From: DATBHM01 sp963772375 | GTDB taxonomy: Bacteria > Actinomycetota > UBA4738 > JACQTL01 | Reading direction: 5' to 3' | DNA: 64,000 nucleotides | Assembly: GCA_963772375.1 (NCBI GenBank) | Contig: CAVYXG010000005.1 | Location: 62,001 to 126,000, forward strand | Part shown: positions 48,333 through 57,016 of the stretch, piece by piece | Numbering within the stretch: position 1 is the first letter of the stretch | Layout: each line of letters begins with the position of its first letter | Program-made: the position numbers and the translations under genes | Notes under the pieces: generated by a model | Told to the model about the DNA's origin: nothing | The model's input: only the letters and a program-made list of their open reading frames with translations | Database searches by the model: none

Positions 48333-49251
48333 CTAGCTACTCGGAACCGTCAGTCGCGGCGACGGAATCGGTGGCGACGCCGGTGCGCCCGGTGTCGGTG
48401 TTCCGTTCGGCAGTTCGGCTCTCGCGTCGGCGATCTCCTGTCGGGCCGTGTCCCCATACGAACCCGTTGGGCTTCCGTCGAGGTACTTCTGCAGAAAGAC
48501 GATGGCCTGCCGCGGGTCGGTCGAGGCCATTGAGCAGGATGGTTCCCTTGTAGAACAGCGCGGCCCCGTAGGTCGGGTCGATCTCGAGGGACTTGTCCTC
48601 GGCCTGGAGGCCCTGCACCGGTCGGCCCGAGAGGTGGACCAACAGTCCGTAGTTCGCGAGCGCGTCGACGTTGTCGGGCTGGATCGCGAGCGCGGCCGTG
48701 AACTGCTTGAATGCGTCGCCGAACTGCCCGAGCTGGTCGAGGTAGTAGTGCCCGAGATCCAGCCGGGCGGCGACATCGTGCGGGTGCTGACGAACGCGCG
48801 CCTGGAACGTCGCGAGCGAGATGGTGAGGTCGTCGGTCGTGCGGTCGTGCAGCGAGCGGAGCAGCGAAGGCACCAGGCCGACGGAGAGCACGATCGCCGC
48901 GACCATGGCGATCGCCACGTATCGAGTCGGGTTGCGACGGGGTCGCGGAGCGGCGGCGGCGGGGCCGGCCTCCTCGCGGCGGCGGCGGTCGTCGATCGCA
49001 CGGAGCACCTTGGCCATCCGCGACTCGGTGTCGTCGCGAAGGCGCAGGTACTCCTCGGAGTCGATCGCGCCCGTGTCGCGCGCGGTCTGGAGGTCCTTCA
49101 TCGACACCAGCAGCGCCATGCGCCGGTCCTCGAGCGGGTCGGGCGGCGGTTCGAAGGAGGGAACGGTCGCCCGGCGGTAGGGCGCCATCGCGCCCACCAG
49201 CACCACCGCGAACATTCCGGCGATCGCGACGATGACGACGAGGGCGTTCAT
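48333..49251 (-). pseudogene. TPR-containing cytochrome c biogenesis protein (CcmI/CcmH C-terminal type), frameshifted
   Basis: From ATG 49251 the frame encodes two membrane helices (ALVVIVAIAGMFAVVLVG and AIAMVAAIVLSVGLVPSLL) with a coiled coil between them, then TPR units (DVAARLDLGHYYLDQLGQF, ALAIQPDNVDALANYGLLV, LEIDPTYGAALFYKGTILL). After NGLDRP the family pattern continues in the next frame as RQAIVFLQKYLDGSPTGSYG to a stop at 48333; the uncorrected frame ends at 48337 with an Arg-rich tail. One extra C in the CCC at about 48515-48520 would explain it. CcmI-type proteins present apocytochrome c to the heme ligation complex. ATGA overlap with ccmH. Confidence 0.8.
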
Positions 49252-49835
49252 TCGTCGGTGTCCAGGTGGTCGATCTCGCGTTGGATCTCGCGGCGTTCGG
49301 CCTCGGTGAGCTTCGGCTGGACGGCGTCGCCAGCCGGCCACGCGTCGTCCAGCTCGCCGACGTCGGCGCCCGCCACCATAAGGCGACGCTTACGCCGGAC
49401 GATCGTCCACGCCAGCCCGGCCCCGGCCGCCACCGCCAGCACCGGCGCGAACCACGCGAACAGCCCGATCCCGCCGGCCTCCGGAGAGAGCAGGATCCAC
49501 CGGCCGTACTTCGCCGTGAAGAACGCGTCGATCTGCCGTTCGGTCTGGCCCCGGCGCAATCGGAGCTCGATGTCGTCCCGCATCTGCTGCGCCAGGTCGG
49601 ACGGCGAGTCGGCGACCGACAGGTTCTGGCACACCGGGCACCGCAGTCCCTCGGCGATCTGATGGACGCGTTCCTGCAGCGTGGGCGGGCCGTCCGAACC
49701 CCGTGCAGCGACGACGACCAGCGCGGCCACGACCACCACCAGCGCAACGACGATCGCGACCACCGGCCCCCGGCCACGCCGCCGCGCACCAGGCGAGCCC
49801 GCCGCGGACTCCCGGACCTCGGTCGAGGCGCTCAC
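49248..49835 (-). CDS. ccmH: Cytochrome c maturation protein CcmH
   Basis: 195 residues from GTG 49835 (GTGA overlap with the preceding gene). An N-terminal membrane helix (VVAIVVALVVVVAALVVVAA), then the CcmH domain with the redox motif EGLRCPVCQNLSVADSPSDL and RRGQTERQIDAFFTAKYGRW, ILLSPEAGGIGLFAW, and a second helix (FAPVLAVAAGAGLAWTIV). CcmH reduces or holds the apocytochrome CxxCH thiols before heme attachment. Its stop overlaps the TPR gene. Confidence 0.95.
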   Translation of the reverse strand: MSASTEVRESAAGSPGARRRGRGPVVAIVVALVVVVAALVVVAARGSDGPPTLQERVHQIAEGLRCPVCQNLSVADSPSDLAQQMRDDIELRLRRGQTERQIDAFFTAKYGRWILLSPEAGGIGLFAWFAPVLAVAAGAGLAWTIVRRKRRLMVAGADVGELDDAWPAGDAVQPKLTEAERREIQREIDHLDTDE

Positions 49836-50419
49836 GCGTGTTCGCCGGTCATCTGGTGGATGCGCCGCTCGATGAGCGGGTACGTCACCACGCTGATCTG
49901 CTTCCCGGCGATGTGTCCGTCGGGCGTGATGAACACGGTCTCCGGAACCCCGGTCACGCCGTAGCTCAGCGCGGTCCGCCCGCCCGGGTCGTACAGGTCC
50001 GGCCAGTCACACACGATGTCCTTGCAGAACTCCGCCGCCTCGGATGGGGGGTCCTGATACAGCACCGACAGGAACACGGTCCCCTCGTTGCCGAACCGCT
50101 TCCACGCGCTCACCAGGTTGGGGTGCTCGACGCCGCAGTCGGCGCACCACGAGGCCCAGAAGTTCAGCACCACAGGGTGACCGCGGAAGTCCGACAGGTG
50201 CACCGTCTTCCCTGTGTGGAGGTCCTCGAGCGCGAAGTCGGGGGCGGCCGTGCCGATCAGCTGGGACTGGGGCGTGGCACGGGTGTCGCGGCCGAGGCCG
50301 AATCCGAGCAGCGCCGCCAACAGCAGCACGGGGACCAGGCTGATCACCACCACACGCCAGCGACGGTCGGTCCATCGCTGCGGCACGGGCTGCAACCCGG
50401 GCTGCTGAACGTCGTTCAC
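49832..50419 (-). CDS. Thiol-disulfide oxidoreductase (CcmG/DsbE/ResA type)
   Basis: 195 residues. A membrane anchor near residues 22-42 (VVVISLVPVLLLAALLGFGL) precedes a TlpA-like thioredoxin fold: FALEDLHTGKTVHLSDFRGH, the active site NFWASWCADCGVEHPNL and the cis-Pro region GVTGVPETVFITPDGHIAG. It keeps apocytochrome c cysteines reduced for heme ligation. Both ends overlap neighbours by four bases. Confidence 0.95.
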   Translation of the reverse strand: MNDVQQPGLQPVPQRWTDRRWRVVVISLVPVLLLAALLGFGLGRDTRATPQSQLIGTAAPDFALEDLHTGKTVHLSDFRGHPVVLNFWASWCADCGVEHPNLVSAWKRFGNEGTVFLSVLYQDPPSEAAEFCKDIVCDWPDLYDPGGRTALSYGVTGVPETVFITPDGHIAGKQISVVTYPLIERRIHQMTGEHA

Positions 50420-52530
50420 GCCGTCACCTCGGCCTCTACCCGTTCCTGCGGTTCCTTCGCGGTCTCGAGCTCGGGAACCGGTTCACTTCGCCGTCGCCGC
50501 CGGACCGGCCAGAGCGCGATGATCCCGCCCAGGACGATCACCGCACCACCCACCCACAGCCACATCACGCCCGGGTTCGAGAACAGCCGGAACGTCGCCG
50601 ATGTCCCCTTCTTCGCCAGCGTCTGCAGCGACGCGTAGAGGTCGTGGAACCCGTTGAACGGCGTTCCCTTCGAGATCGACGGCGTGCCGATCGGGTCCTG
50701 CGACGACGGGTAGAAGTTGAGGGACGGGATCAGCACCCCGATCGTCCGGCCATCCTTGATGATCTCCAACGTCGAGATGAACACCACGCGGTTGGGGTCG
50801 TTGCGAAACGTCGACCCCGTGTAGCGCAGCTCGTATCCCGCGAACGACGTCGACGCCCCGCGGGCGAGCGTGATCTCCTTCTGCGACGAGTACGTCGACG
50901 ACCACGTGATCGCCACGATCACGACCACCAGCCCGAGGTGCGCGATCAGCCCGCCGTACAGCCTGCGGTTCCGCGACACCGCGCCGAAGGTCGACCGAAC
51001 CACGCTGCCCCCGAACGCCCGCCGGTTGGCCCGGACCCCGCGCACCATCTCGACGACGGTGGCCACACCGACGAACGCCGCCAGCCCGAACGCCGCGATC
51101 GCCGCCCAGTGCCGGACCCCGGTCACCACCAGCCCGGCGATCGTCAGCGCGCCCGCCCACACCGGCCACCGCAGCCGGTGCAGCAGGTACCGCCCGGAGC
51201 TCACGCGCCACGGCAGCAGCGGCCCGATCCCCATCAGGAACAGCAGCAGCAACATCACCGGCGCCGCCGTCCGGTCGAAGTAGGGCCCGCCGACGCTGAC
51301 CTTCGTCCCGGTCAACGCCTCGTTCAGCAGCGGGAACACCGTCCCGATCAGCACCGTGAACGTCAGGGCGGCCAGCAGGATGTTGTTCCCCAAAAACACA
51401 CCCTCGCGGCTCACCAGCCGGTCGATGTGCGACTCGCCCGCCAGCTGCTTCGACCGCGCGGCGATCAGACCGAACCCCGCGCACAGCACGATCAGCAGGA
51501 ACGCCAGGTACATCGGCCCCACCGCCGACTGCGCGAACGAGTGGACGCTCGACAGGATCGATCCGCGCGTGAGGAACGTCCCGAACACCGTCAGCCCGAA
51601 CGTCGCCACGATCAGCGAGAGGTTCCAGACCTTCAGCATGCCCCGGCGCTCCTGGACCATCACCGAGTGCAGGAACGCCGTCGACGCCAGCCACGGCAGC
51701 AGGGCGATGTTCTCGACGGGGTCCCACGCCCAGTACCCGCCCCACCCGAGCACCGAGTACGACCACAGCGAGCCCAGGAACAGCCCCGCCGTCAGGCACA
51801 CCCAGGCGAACATCGTCCATCGCCGCGTGATGCGGATCCACTGGTCGGACAGCCGTCCCGTGAAGAGCGCCGCCATGGCGAACGCGAACGGCACCGTCAT
51901 GCCGATGAATCCGAGGTACAGCATCGGGGGGTGCGCGGCCATCAGCGGGTGGTTCTGGAGCAGCGGCAGCGGCCCCTGGCCGTCACTCGGCGTCCGGGCC
52001 AGCGTTCCGAACGGGTGCGTCGCCACCGTGACCAGCAGCAGGTAGAACCCGCTGACGACGTACATCACGCCGAGCGCCCACGGGAACGTCTCGGGACGCC
52101 TCCGACGGAACCGGATCGCCACCGCCAGCAGGTAGCCGGACAGGACGAGGTTCCACAGCAGCAGCGAGCCCTGGTCGGCCGACCACAGTGCGAGCACCTT
52201 GAAGAAGGTCGGCGTCTCGCGGCTGGAGTTCTCGGCGACGTAGTGCAGGGAGAAGTCGTTCGCGAGGATCGCCACCAGCATCGTGACGTTCGCGATCAGG
52301 ACGAGTGCGGTGAGCGACCAGGCCGTGGTTCGCGCGCTCTCGACCATGAGCGCGTTGCGCGAGCGCGCGCCGACGAACGACGCCACCGCGCCGTACACCG
52401 CGACGGCGAGCGCGAGGAACAGGGCGAACGTCCCGATGACAGAGGCCAACGCGACGAACAGCCTACCGGCGGACCCTGAGAATCGGGGGGTCAGTCCGCT
52501 GGAGCTCGAACGGCTCGCACCCGACTGCAA
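50416..52530 (-). CDS. ccmF: Heme lyase subunit CcmF
   Basis: 704 residues from TTG 52530; a start within the next 25 codons is possible because the conserved part begins near LFVALASVIGTFALF. About 14 membrane helices and the tryptophan-rich heme-binding motif SVLGWGGYWAWDPVENIALL, with conserved His in LLQNHPLMAAHPPMLYLGF and FLHSVMVQERRG. The outer domain near residues 560-650 is typical of CcmF. It attaches heme to CxxCH apocytochromes; ccmABCDE are not in the window. The likely client in this window is the pentaheme protein at 21643-24492. Confidence 0.95.
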   Translation of the reverse strand: MQSGASRSSSSGLTPRFSGSAGRLFVALASVIGTFALFLALAVAVYGAVASFVGARSRNALMVESARTTAWSLTALVLIANVTMLVAILANDFSLHYVAENSSRETPTFFKVLALWSADQGSLLLWNLVLSGYLLAVAIRFRRRRPETFPWALGVMYVVSGFYLLLVTVATHPFGTLARTPSDGQGPLPLLQNHPLMAAHPPMLYLGFIGMTVPFAFAMAALFTGRLSDQWIRITRRWTMFAWVCLTAGLFLGSLWSYSVLGWGGYWAWDPVENIALLPWLASTAFLHSVMVQERRGMLKVWNLSLIVATFGLTVFGTFLTRGSILSSVHSFAQSAVGPMYLAFLLIVLCAGFGLIAARSKQLAGESHIDRLVSREGVFLGNNILLAALTFTVLIGTVFPLLNEALTGTKVSVGGPYFDRTAAPVMLLLLFLMGIGPLLPWRVSSGRYLLHRLRWPVWAGALTIAGLVVTGVRHWAAIAAFGLAAFVGVATVVEMVRGVRANRRAFGGSVVRSTFGAVSRNRRLYGGLIAHLGLVVVIVAITWSSTYSSQKEITLARGASTSFAGYELRYTGSTFRNDPNRVVFISTLEIIKDGRTIGVLIPSLNFYPSSQDPIGTPSISKGTPFNGFHDLYASLQTLAKKGTSATFRLFSNPGVMWLWVGGAVIVLGGIIALWPVRRRRRSEPVPELETAKEPQERVEAEVTA

Positions 52531-52563
52531 CGGTCGCGGCCTCGTTGGTGTTCATGATTGGGC

Positions 52564-53091
52564 ATGAAAGTCCGTGAGCATGCGGGGGCGGAGGCGATCG
52601 GAGCCGGGCTGGAGTTCGAGGACTTCTTCCGGGCTGAGTATCTGCGCCTCGTGCGGGCGCTCTTCTTGCTGACGTCCGACCGCGCAGAGGCCGAGGATCT
52701 CGCGCAGGAGGCGATGGCCAGAGTGGTGGAACGATGGGACCGGCTCCGAGACCTCGCTTCTCCGACCGGCTACCTGTACCGGGTGGCCATGAACCTCCAT
52801 CGGAATCGCCTCCGCTCGCTGCGCGTCCGGGCGCGGCGAGCTGCGATCGCCAGTGATCTTCGGGATGACGCCGAAACGGCGTCCGAGACCCACGCTGACG
52901 TCATGCGGGCACTCAGCAAGCTCGCGGAGCCGGACCGTCAGATCCTCGTCCTTGCGGAGTGGCTGCACATGAGCTCCGAGGAGTCCGGGCGAGTACTCGG
53001 GATCGCTCCCTCCTCCGCCCGCGCCAGACTCAGTCGGGCCAGGAGCCGGCTTCGAGACCTGCTGGGAGAGGGCTATGCCGCAGATCACTGA
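52564..53091 (+). CDS. ECF sigma factor
   Basis: 175 residues from ATG 52564. Region 2: FEDFFRAEYLRLVRALFLLT, DRAEAEDLAQEAMARVVERW; region 4: ALSKLAEPDRQILVLAEWLH, MSSEESGRVLGIAPSSARAR, LSRARSRLRDLLGE. This is the SigE/SigM-like type that directs RNA polymerase to envelope or stress promoters. It overlaps the next gene by 17 bases; the partner there is a membrane-anchored propeller protein. It is complete, unlike the split sigma factor at 31326/47005. Confidence 0.93.
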   Translation: MKVREHAGAEAIGAGLEFEDFFRAEYLRLVRALFLLTSDRAEAEDLAQEAMARVVERWDRLRDLASPTGYLYRVAMNLHRNRLRSLRVRARRAAIASDLRDDAETASETHADVMRALSKLAEPDRQILVLAEWLHMSSEESGRVLGIAPSSARARLSRARSRLRDLLGEGYAADH

Positions 53092-54187
53092 GTTGATCCG
53101 TCGGGCGGCCGAAGCGATCGAGCCGGTGTCGGACGGACTCGAACCGACCCTCCGAAAGGCTGTCCGACGCAGGAACCGCCGGCGCCTGGGAGCGGCCTCG
53201 CTTGGACTGGTGGTGGCGGCCGTAGGCATCGCCGTTCCACTCGGGCTCCTCCGCCCGCTGCATCGGAATACCGCGGTGCTCGTGCAACCGCCAGCCCAGC
53301 TCGCCATCGAGTCGGCGACTCCCATCCCGTCCCCCGGCGACGTCGCAGCGGGACTGGGCGCCGTATGGGTTCGAAGCGAAGACACGACGGGCTCATTGTG
53401 GAAGCTGGACCCCGCTTCGGGCGGCGTCCAGGGTCACAGGCAGCTGGGTCCGCCGGCCGGACCGTTCACGCTCGCGACCGGAGCTGGATCGGTGTGGGCT
53501 GTGGGAGCGGACGGGACCGTTGTTCGCGTCGATCCCAAGTCCCTCCGTCTCGTCTCCAAGATCCCGACCCGAGCGGGTGCGGCAGGCATCGGCGTGGGCT
53601 CCGGATCGGTCTGGGTGGCGTGCTGTGGCCCCGACACGAGCTTGGGCGAAGGTCGGCTCTTCCGGATCGACCCGGCCACCAACCGCGTGCTCTCGACGTA
53701 CCGGCTTCCGGGTCGGCCCGGGCAACTGACGACTGGATTCGGCGCGGTGTGGGTGGTGGACTACTCAGGCAGCGTGCTCCGCATCGATCCTCGTGACGGA
53801 GCCATTCATTCGATCGATCTGCCGTGGTCACCACAGTCGCTCGCTGAGGTGGCGGCGGGGCTGGGCGCGGTGTGGGGGATCGATCGGGCGAGCGGCGTGT
53901 TCCAGATCGACCGGGACACCCTCCACGTCGGCAAACCCCTCGCGGTCGATGGGTCCCAGATGGGCCTCGCGATTGGAGCCGGGGCGGTGTGGGTGAACAG
54001 CGGGCCGCTCGTGGAGATGGATCCGACGGGCCGTCGTGTCGTGAACAGCCTGAACGTCTGGGCACCGAGCGACACCAGCGCCGGGATCGCCGTCACCAGG
54101 AGCGCCGTATGGGTTGCAGACCAGGAGGGGGATCGAGTCGTCCGTGTGGACTTCTCGTGGTCGGCTTCTCCCGCACCGACCGTCTGA
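53075..54187 (+). CDS. Membrane-anchored beta-propeller protein, partner of the ECF sigma factor
   Basis: 370 residues from ATG 53075. A short cytoplasmic helical part (ELIRRAAEAIEPVSDGLEPT), a basic stretch, one membrane helix (about 39-60, AASLGLVVAAVGIAVPLGLL) and an outer domain of repeated blades ending in the pattern GAVWV / GSVWAV plus VDP (GAGSVWAVGADGTVVRVDP, GFGAVWVVDYSGSVLRIDP, GLGAVWGIDRASGVFQID). This Vgb/SMP-30-like propeller is common in proteins co-transcribed with actinobacterial ECF genes. Likely a sensor or anti-sigma-like regulator; no zinc-binding motif is present. Confidence 0.85.
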   Translation: MPQITELIRRAAEAIEPVSDGLEPTLRKAVRRRNRRRLGAASLGLVVAAVGIAVPLGLLRPLHRNTAVLVQPPAQLAIESATPIPSPGDVAAGLGAVWVRSEDTTGSLWKLDPASGGVQGHRQLGPPAGPFTLATGAGSVWAVGADGTVVRVDPKSLRLVSKIPTRAGAAGIGVGSGSVWVACCGPDTSLGEGRLFRIDPATNRVLSTYRLPGRPGQLTTGFGAVWVVDYSGSVLRIDPRDGAIHSIDLPWSPQSLAEVAAGLGAVWGIDRASGVFQIDRDTLHVGKPLAVDGSQMGLAIGAGAVWVNSGPLVEMDPTGRRVVNSLNVWAPSDTSAGIAVTRSAVWVADQEGDRVVRVDFSWSASPAPTV

Positions 54188-54322
54188 CGGTCAGTCATCC
54201 TCCATTGGCGGCGAACCTAGGACCGCGTTCCGGCACTCGTACCCGGAGATGGACCGGAGGAGCTCGCCGACGGCGAGGCTCCCGGGTCCGCGATCATCCC
54301 CCTGGCAACTGGCGTCGTATCC

Positions 54323-55996
54323 CTAGTCGGGTTTCGCCTCGGCCGGTTCGAGCAGGCCGCGTTCCAGGACGATCGGAACCGACAGCGTGCGGTAGCCGAC
54401 CTCGTCGAAGAGCACCACCATCGTGTCGTCCTCGTAGCGCTGGACGACGCCGGTTCCCCATTCCGGGTGGGCGACGCGCGACTCGAGCGGGAACGGCATC
54501 TCGCCGGTGCCGGCCCCGATTCCCTGATCGCAGTTGTCGCAGTTGCCGCACGGGCCCTGGAATGGCTCGCCGAAGTAGTTGAGGAGGAACTCGCGCCGGC
54601 AGTCGTGGACCTCCGCGAACCGCCGCATCATCTCGACCCGGGACCGGGCGTACGAACGGCGGCGTTCCTGCGCGCCGACCGTGTCCTCGACCGCCTCCGC
54701 CAGATCGTGGTCGCCGGGCGTGGCGGCGACCCGCCCGTCGGGCAGCAGTCGAACGGCGCCGGCGTCCTCCAGCCGGGTGAGTGCCGTCGCGAGCGGGGTG
54801 GGCGCCATGTCGGTGAGCTCGGCGAGCGCGTCGGCGTCGATCGGCCCGTCGTGGTCGCGAACGGCATCGACGACGCGTTCCAGTTGGTCCGGAGCGACCT
54901 GCCCACTCGAGGCGAAGAACTGCCGCCGCCCCAGGTCCTGCGGCCGGTAGAACAGCATCGCGCGGGCGGGTTCGCCATCGCGACCCGACCGGCCGATCTC
55001 CTGGTAGTAGGCGTCGAGCGAGCCGCTGATGTCGTGGTGGAACACGAACCGGACGTTCGGCTTGTCGATGCCCATGCCGAACGCGATCGTGGCCACGATC
55101 ACGCGGACGCGGTCGTCCATGAAGTCGCGTTCGACCTGCTGGCGTTCATTGCGTCCCATGCCTGCGTGGTAGGCGACGGCCTGGACCCCGCGTTGGCGGA
55201 GCGCCTCGGCGACCTCCTCGGTCTCCCGCCGCGTTGCGGCGTACACGATGCCGGCGCCCTCGGCCTTCGATGTGGCGTCGAGGACCGCCTCCCGCTTGCG
55301 GCGTTCCTCCTCGTGGCGTTCGACGCCGAGCCAGATGTTCGTCCGGTCGAACCCGGTAACGATGACGTTCGGGTCGCGCATGTTGAGGCGTTCGGCGATC
55401 TCGGTTCGGACGGGCGGGGCGGCGGTCGCGGTCAGCGCGAGCACCGTCGGATGACCCAGCGCCTCGACGACCGTCCCCAGGCGCAGATAGTCGGGCCGGA
55501 AGTCGTGCCCCCACTCGCTCACGCAGTGCGCCTCGTCGACGACGAACAGGCTCACCGTGTCGCCGAGCGCCTCGAGCGTGTCCGGCCGCTCGAACTGCTC
55601 CGGCGCGAGGAAGACGAACTCGATCCCCTCGCGGCGGATCTCGAGGAACGCCTCGGCCCGACGCGACTCGCTGATGTCCGAGTTGATCTGCGCGCCGCCG
55701 CCGGCCGCGTGTTCCTCGATGGAGGCGAGCTGGTCCCGCTGCAGCGCAAGGATCGGCGAGACGACCACGGTCGTCCCGGGCGTGAGCAGGCCGGCAACCT
55801 GATAGATCGCGGACTTCCCGGCGCCGCTCGGCATGACGACGAGCGTGTCCCGCCCGCCGAACACCGACGCCAGCGCCTCCTCCTGCCCCGGCTTCAGCCG
55901 CTCGATCCCCAGCCGCTCCCGCGCGGTCTCCCGCGCCCGACCGATGTCGCGCTGCCCTGTGCCGGCAGGCAGTCGCGGATCCAGTCGTTCGGTCAC
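54323..55996 (-). CDS. recQ: RecQ-family ATP-dependent DNA helicase
   Basis: 557 residues from GTG 55996, which forms GTGA with the stop of the PIN gene. Motif 0 LGIERLKPGQEEALASVFGG, motif I TLVVMPSGAGKSAIYQ (SGAGKS where E. coli has TGGGKS), II FVVDEAHCVSEWGHDFRPDY, III ALTATAAPPVR, IV IVYAATRRETEEVAEAL, V VIVATIAFGMGIDKPNVRFV and VI QEIGRSGRDGEPARA. The zinc-binding part is short (CRREFLLNYFGEPFQGPCGN, then CDNC), and the HRDC domain is replaced by a small beta tail. The long upstream open frame overlapping vapC is a shadow. Confidence 0.95.
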   Translation of the reverse strand: MTERLDPRLPAGTGQRDIGRARETARERLGIERLKPGQEEALASVFGGRDTLVVMPSGAGKSAIYQVAGLLTPGTTVVVSPILALQRDQLASIEEHAAGGGAQINSDISESRRAEAFLEIRREGIEFVFLAPEQFERPDTLEALGDTVSLFVVDEAHCVSEWGHDFRPDYLRLGTVVEALGHPTVLALTATAAPPVRTEIAERLNMRDPNVIVTGFDRTNIWLGVERHEEERRKREAVLDATSKAEGAGIVYAATRRETEEVAEALRQRGVQAVAYHAGMGRNERQQVERDFMDDRVRVIVATIAFGMGIDKPNVRFVFHHDISGSLDAYYQEIGRSGRDGEPARAMLFYRPQDLGRRQFFASSGQVAPDQLERVVDAVRDHDGPIDADALAELTDMAPTPLATALTRLEDAGAVRLLPDGRVAATPGDHDLAEAVEDTVGAQERRRSYARSRVEMMRRFAEVHDCRREFLLNYFGEPFQGPCGNCDNCDQGIGAGTGEMPFPLESRVAHPEWGTGVVQRYEDDTMVVLFDEVGYRTLSVPIVLERGLLEPAEAKPD

Positions 55997-56403
55997 GGGG
56001 AGAAAGAGGCCTTGTCGACCCCCAAGCCGATCACCTGGGCGACCCGAACCAGGTCCGCGTCCTGCGTCAGGATGTCGGCGCCGTGCCGCCATGCCACGGA
56101 CGAGATCATGCAGTCCACCATTCCCCTCGGCGTCACGCCGGCCGCCCGACACCGGCGGTAGATCCGCACCGCGCCGTCGAAGTCGGCCGCCGCGTCGAAG
56201 GGCAGTAGCCGGAACCGCAGCAACAGGCGCCGAAGTTCGTTCCCGCCGGTCTCGGATCGCGCCCCCGCGAGCACCTCCATGACCACCGGTTCGGTCACGG
56301 CGACATCGCCCCGGGCTCGGATCAGGCGCGTCAACCGGGCATCGACGGGACTCCCCGTCGCCCGGTCGAACTCCACCCAGGCTGAGGTATCGGCCAGGAT
56401 CAC
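55993..56403 (-). CDS. VapC-type PIN-domain toxin
   Basis: 136 residues from ATG 56403. PIN nuclease with conserved acids: MILADTSAWVEFDRA (first Asp), VTEPVVMEVLAGARS (Glu), GVTPRGMVDCMISSVAWRHG (Asp) and ILTQDADLVRVA (Asp). VapC toxins cut specific RNAs, often initiator tRNA or the 23S sarcin-ricin loop. Four-base overlaps with the antitoxin upstream and with recQ downstream place all three in one coupled operon, which is unusual for recQ. Confidence 0.93.
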   Translation of the reverse strand: MILADTSAWVEFDRATGSPVDARLTRLIRARGDVAVTEPVVMEVLAGARSETGGNELRRLLLRFRLLPFDAAADFDGAVRIYRRCRAAGVTPRGMVDCMISSVAWRHGADILTQDADLVRVAQVIGLGVDKASFSP

Positions 56404-56612
56404 GATCGCCGCGACGGCCCGGTGTCGGCAGGCACCCCATCGATGGCGCCGGCGCCTCGCATGGCGAGCGCCTCTTCGCGGGTCATCGGCTGTCCGGCGA
56501 GATGGCGCAACGCGAGCTCGACCGCTTCGCGCTTGGTGCGCACCCCGTACCGAGCCATGATCCGGTCGACGTACTCATCCTCGATCTCGATGTTGGTCCG
56601 ACGTCTCGCCAT
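56400..56612 (-). CDS. VapB-type antitoxin
   Basis: 70 residues from ATG 56612. An N-terminal ribbon-helix-helix-like DNA-binding part (RTNIEIEDEYVDRIMARYGV, TKREAVELALRHLAG), typical of type II antitoxins that regulate their own operon, and a short C-terminal arm (MTREEALAMRGAGAIDG) that would wrap the toxin. The stop overlaps the start of the PIN toxin (ATGA). Confidence 0.92.
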   Translation of the reverse strand: MARRRTNIEIEDEYVDRIMARYGVRTKREAVELALRHLAGQPMTREEALAMRGAGAIDGVPADTGPSRRS

Positions 56613-56761
56613 ACACCAACTCTACACAAGAATCTGCGGAAGACTCGACCACGACCCACGGGAATCGCCTCGAGACATCACCGGGCGTCTCCAAGTGGAC
56701 ACGAGGCTGACCCGCGATTCGAACCGTGGCGGCTACGATGCCTGTCAGGAGGCGGAGGGCG

Positions 56762-56992
56762 ATGAAACGACGATGGGGCGACCTGAGCCAGGGTCAACGA
56801 AGGCTGGTGATCACGGCAGCGGCGGTCGAGGGCGTCCTCAAGATCGCCGCGCTCATGGACATGAGGAATCGGCCCGCGAGCGAGATCCGAGGCCCGAAGT
56901 GGCTGTGGGCGACGTCCGTGACGGTCGTCGGCTCTGCCGGGATCCTGCCCATCTCCTACTTCCTCGTCGGACGACGGCACCCGGCTCGATAG
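56762..56992 (+). CDS. Small two-helix membrane protein
   Basis: 76 residues from ATG 56762, with AGGAGGCGGAGGG directly upstream. MKRRWGDLSQGQRRLVITAA opens a helix (about 15-33, with VEGVLKIAALMDM), and a second helix follows (WATSVTVVGSAGILPISYFL) ending at GRR. This matches small actinobacterial membrane proteins annotated as hypothetical or DUF5652-like; the family is not certain. TACGAT at 56735-56740 is a possible -10. Confidence 0.78.
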   Translation: MKRRWGDLSQGQRRLVITAAAVEGVLKIAALMDMRNRPASEIRGPKWLWATSVTVVGSAGILPISYFLVGRRHPAR

Positions 56993-57016
56993 CGATCTCC
57001 GGGCGGCCGACTCCGT

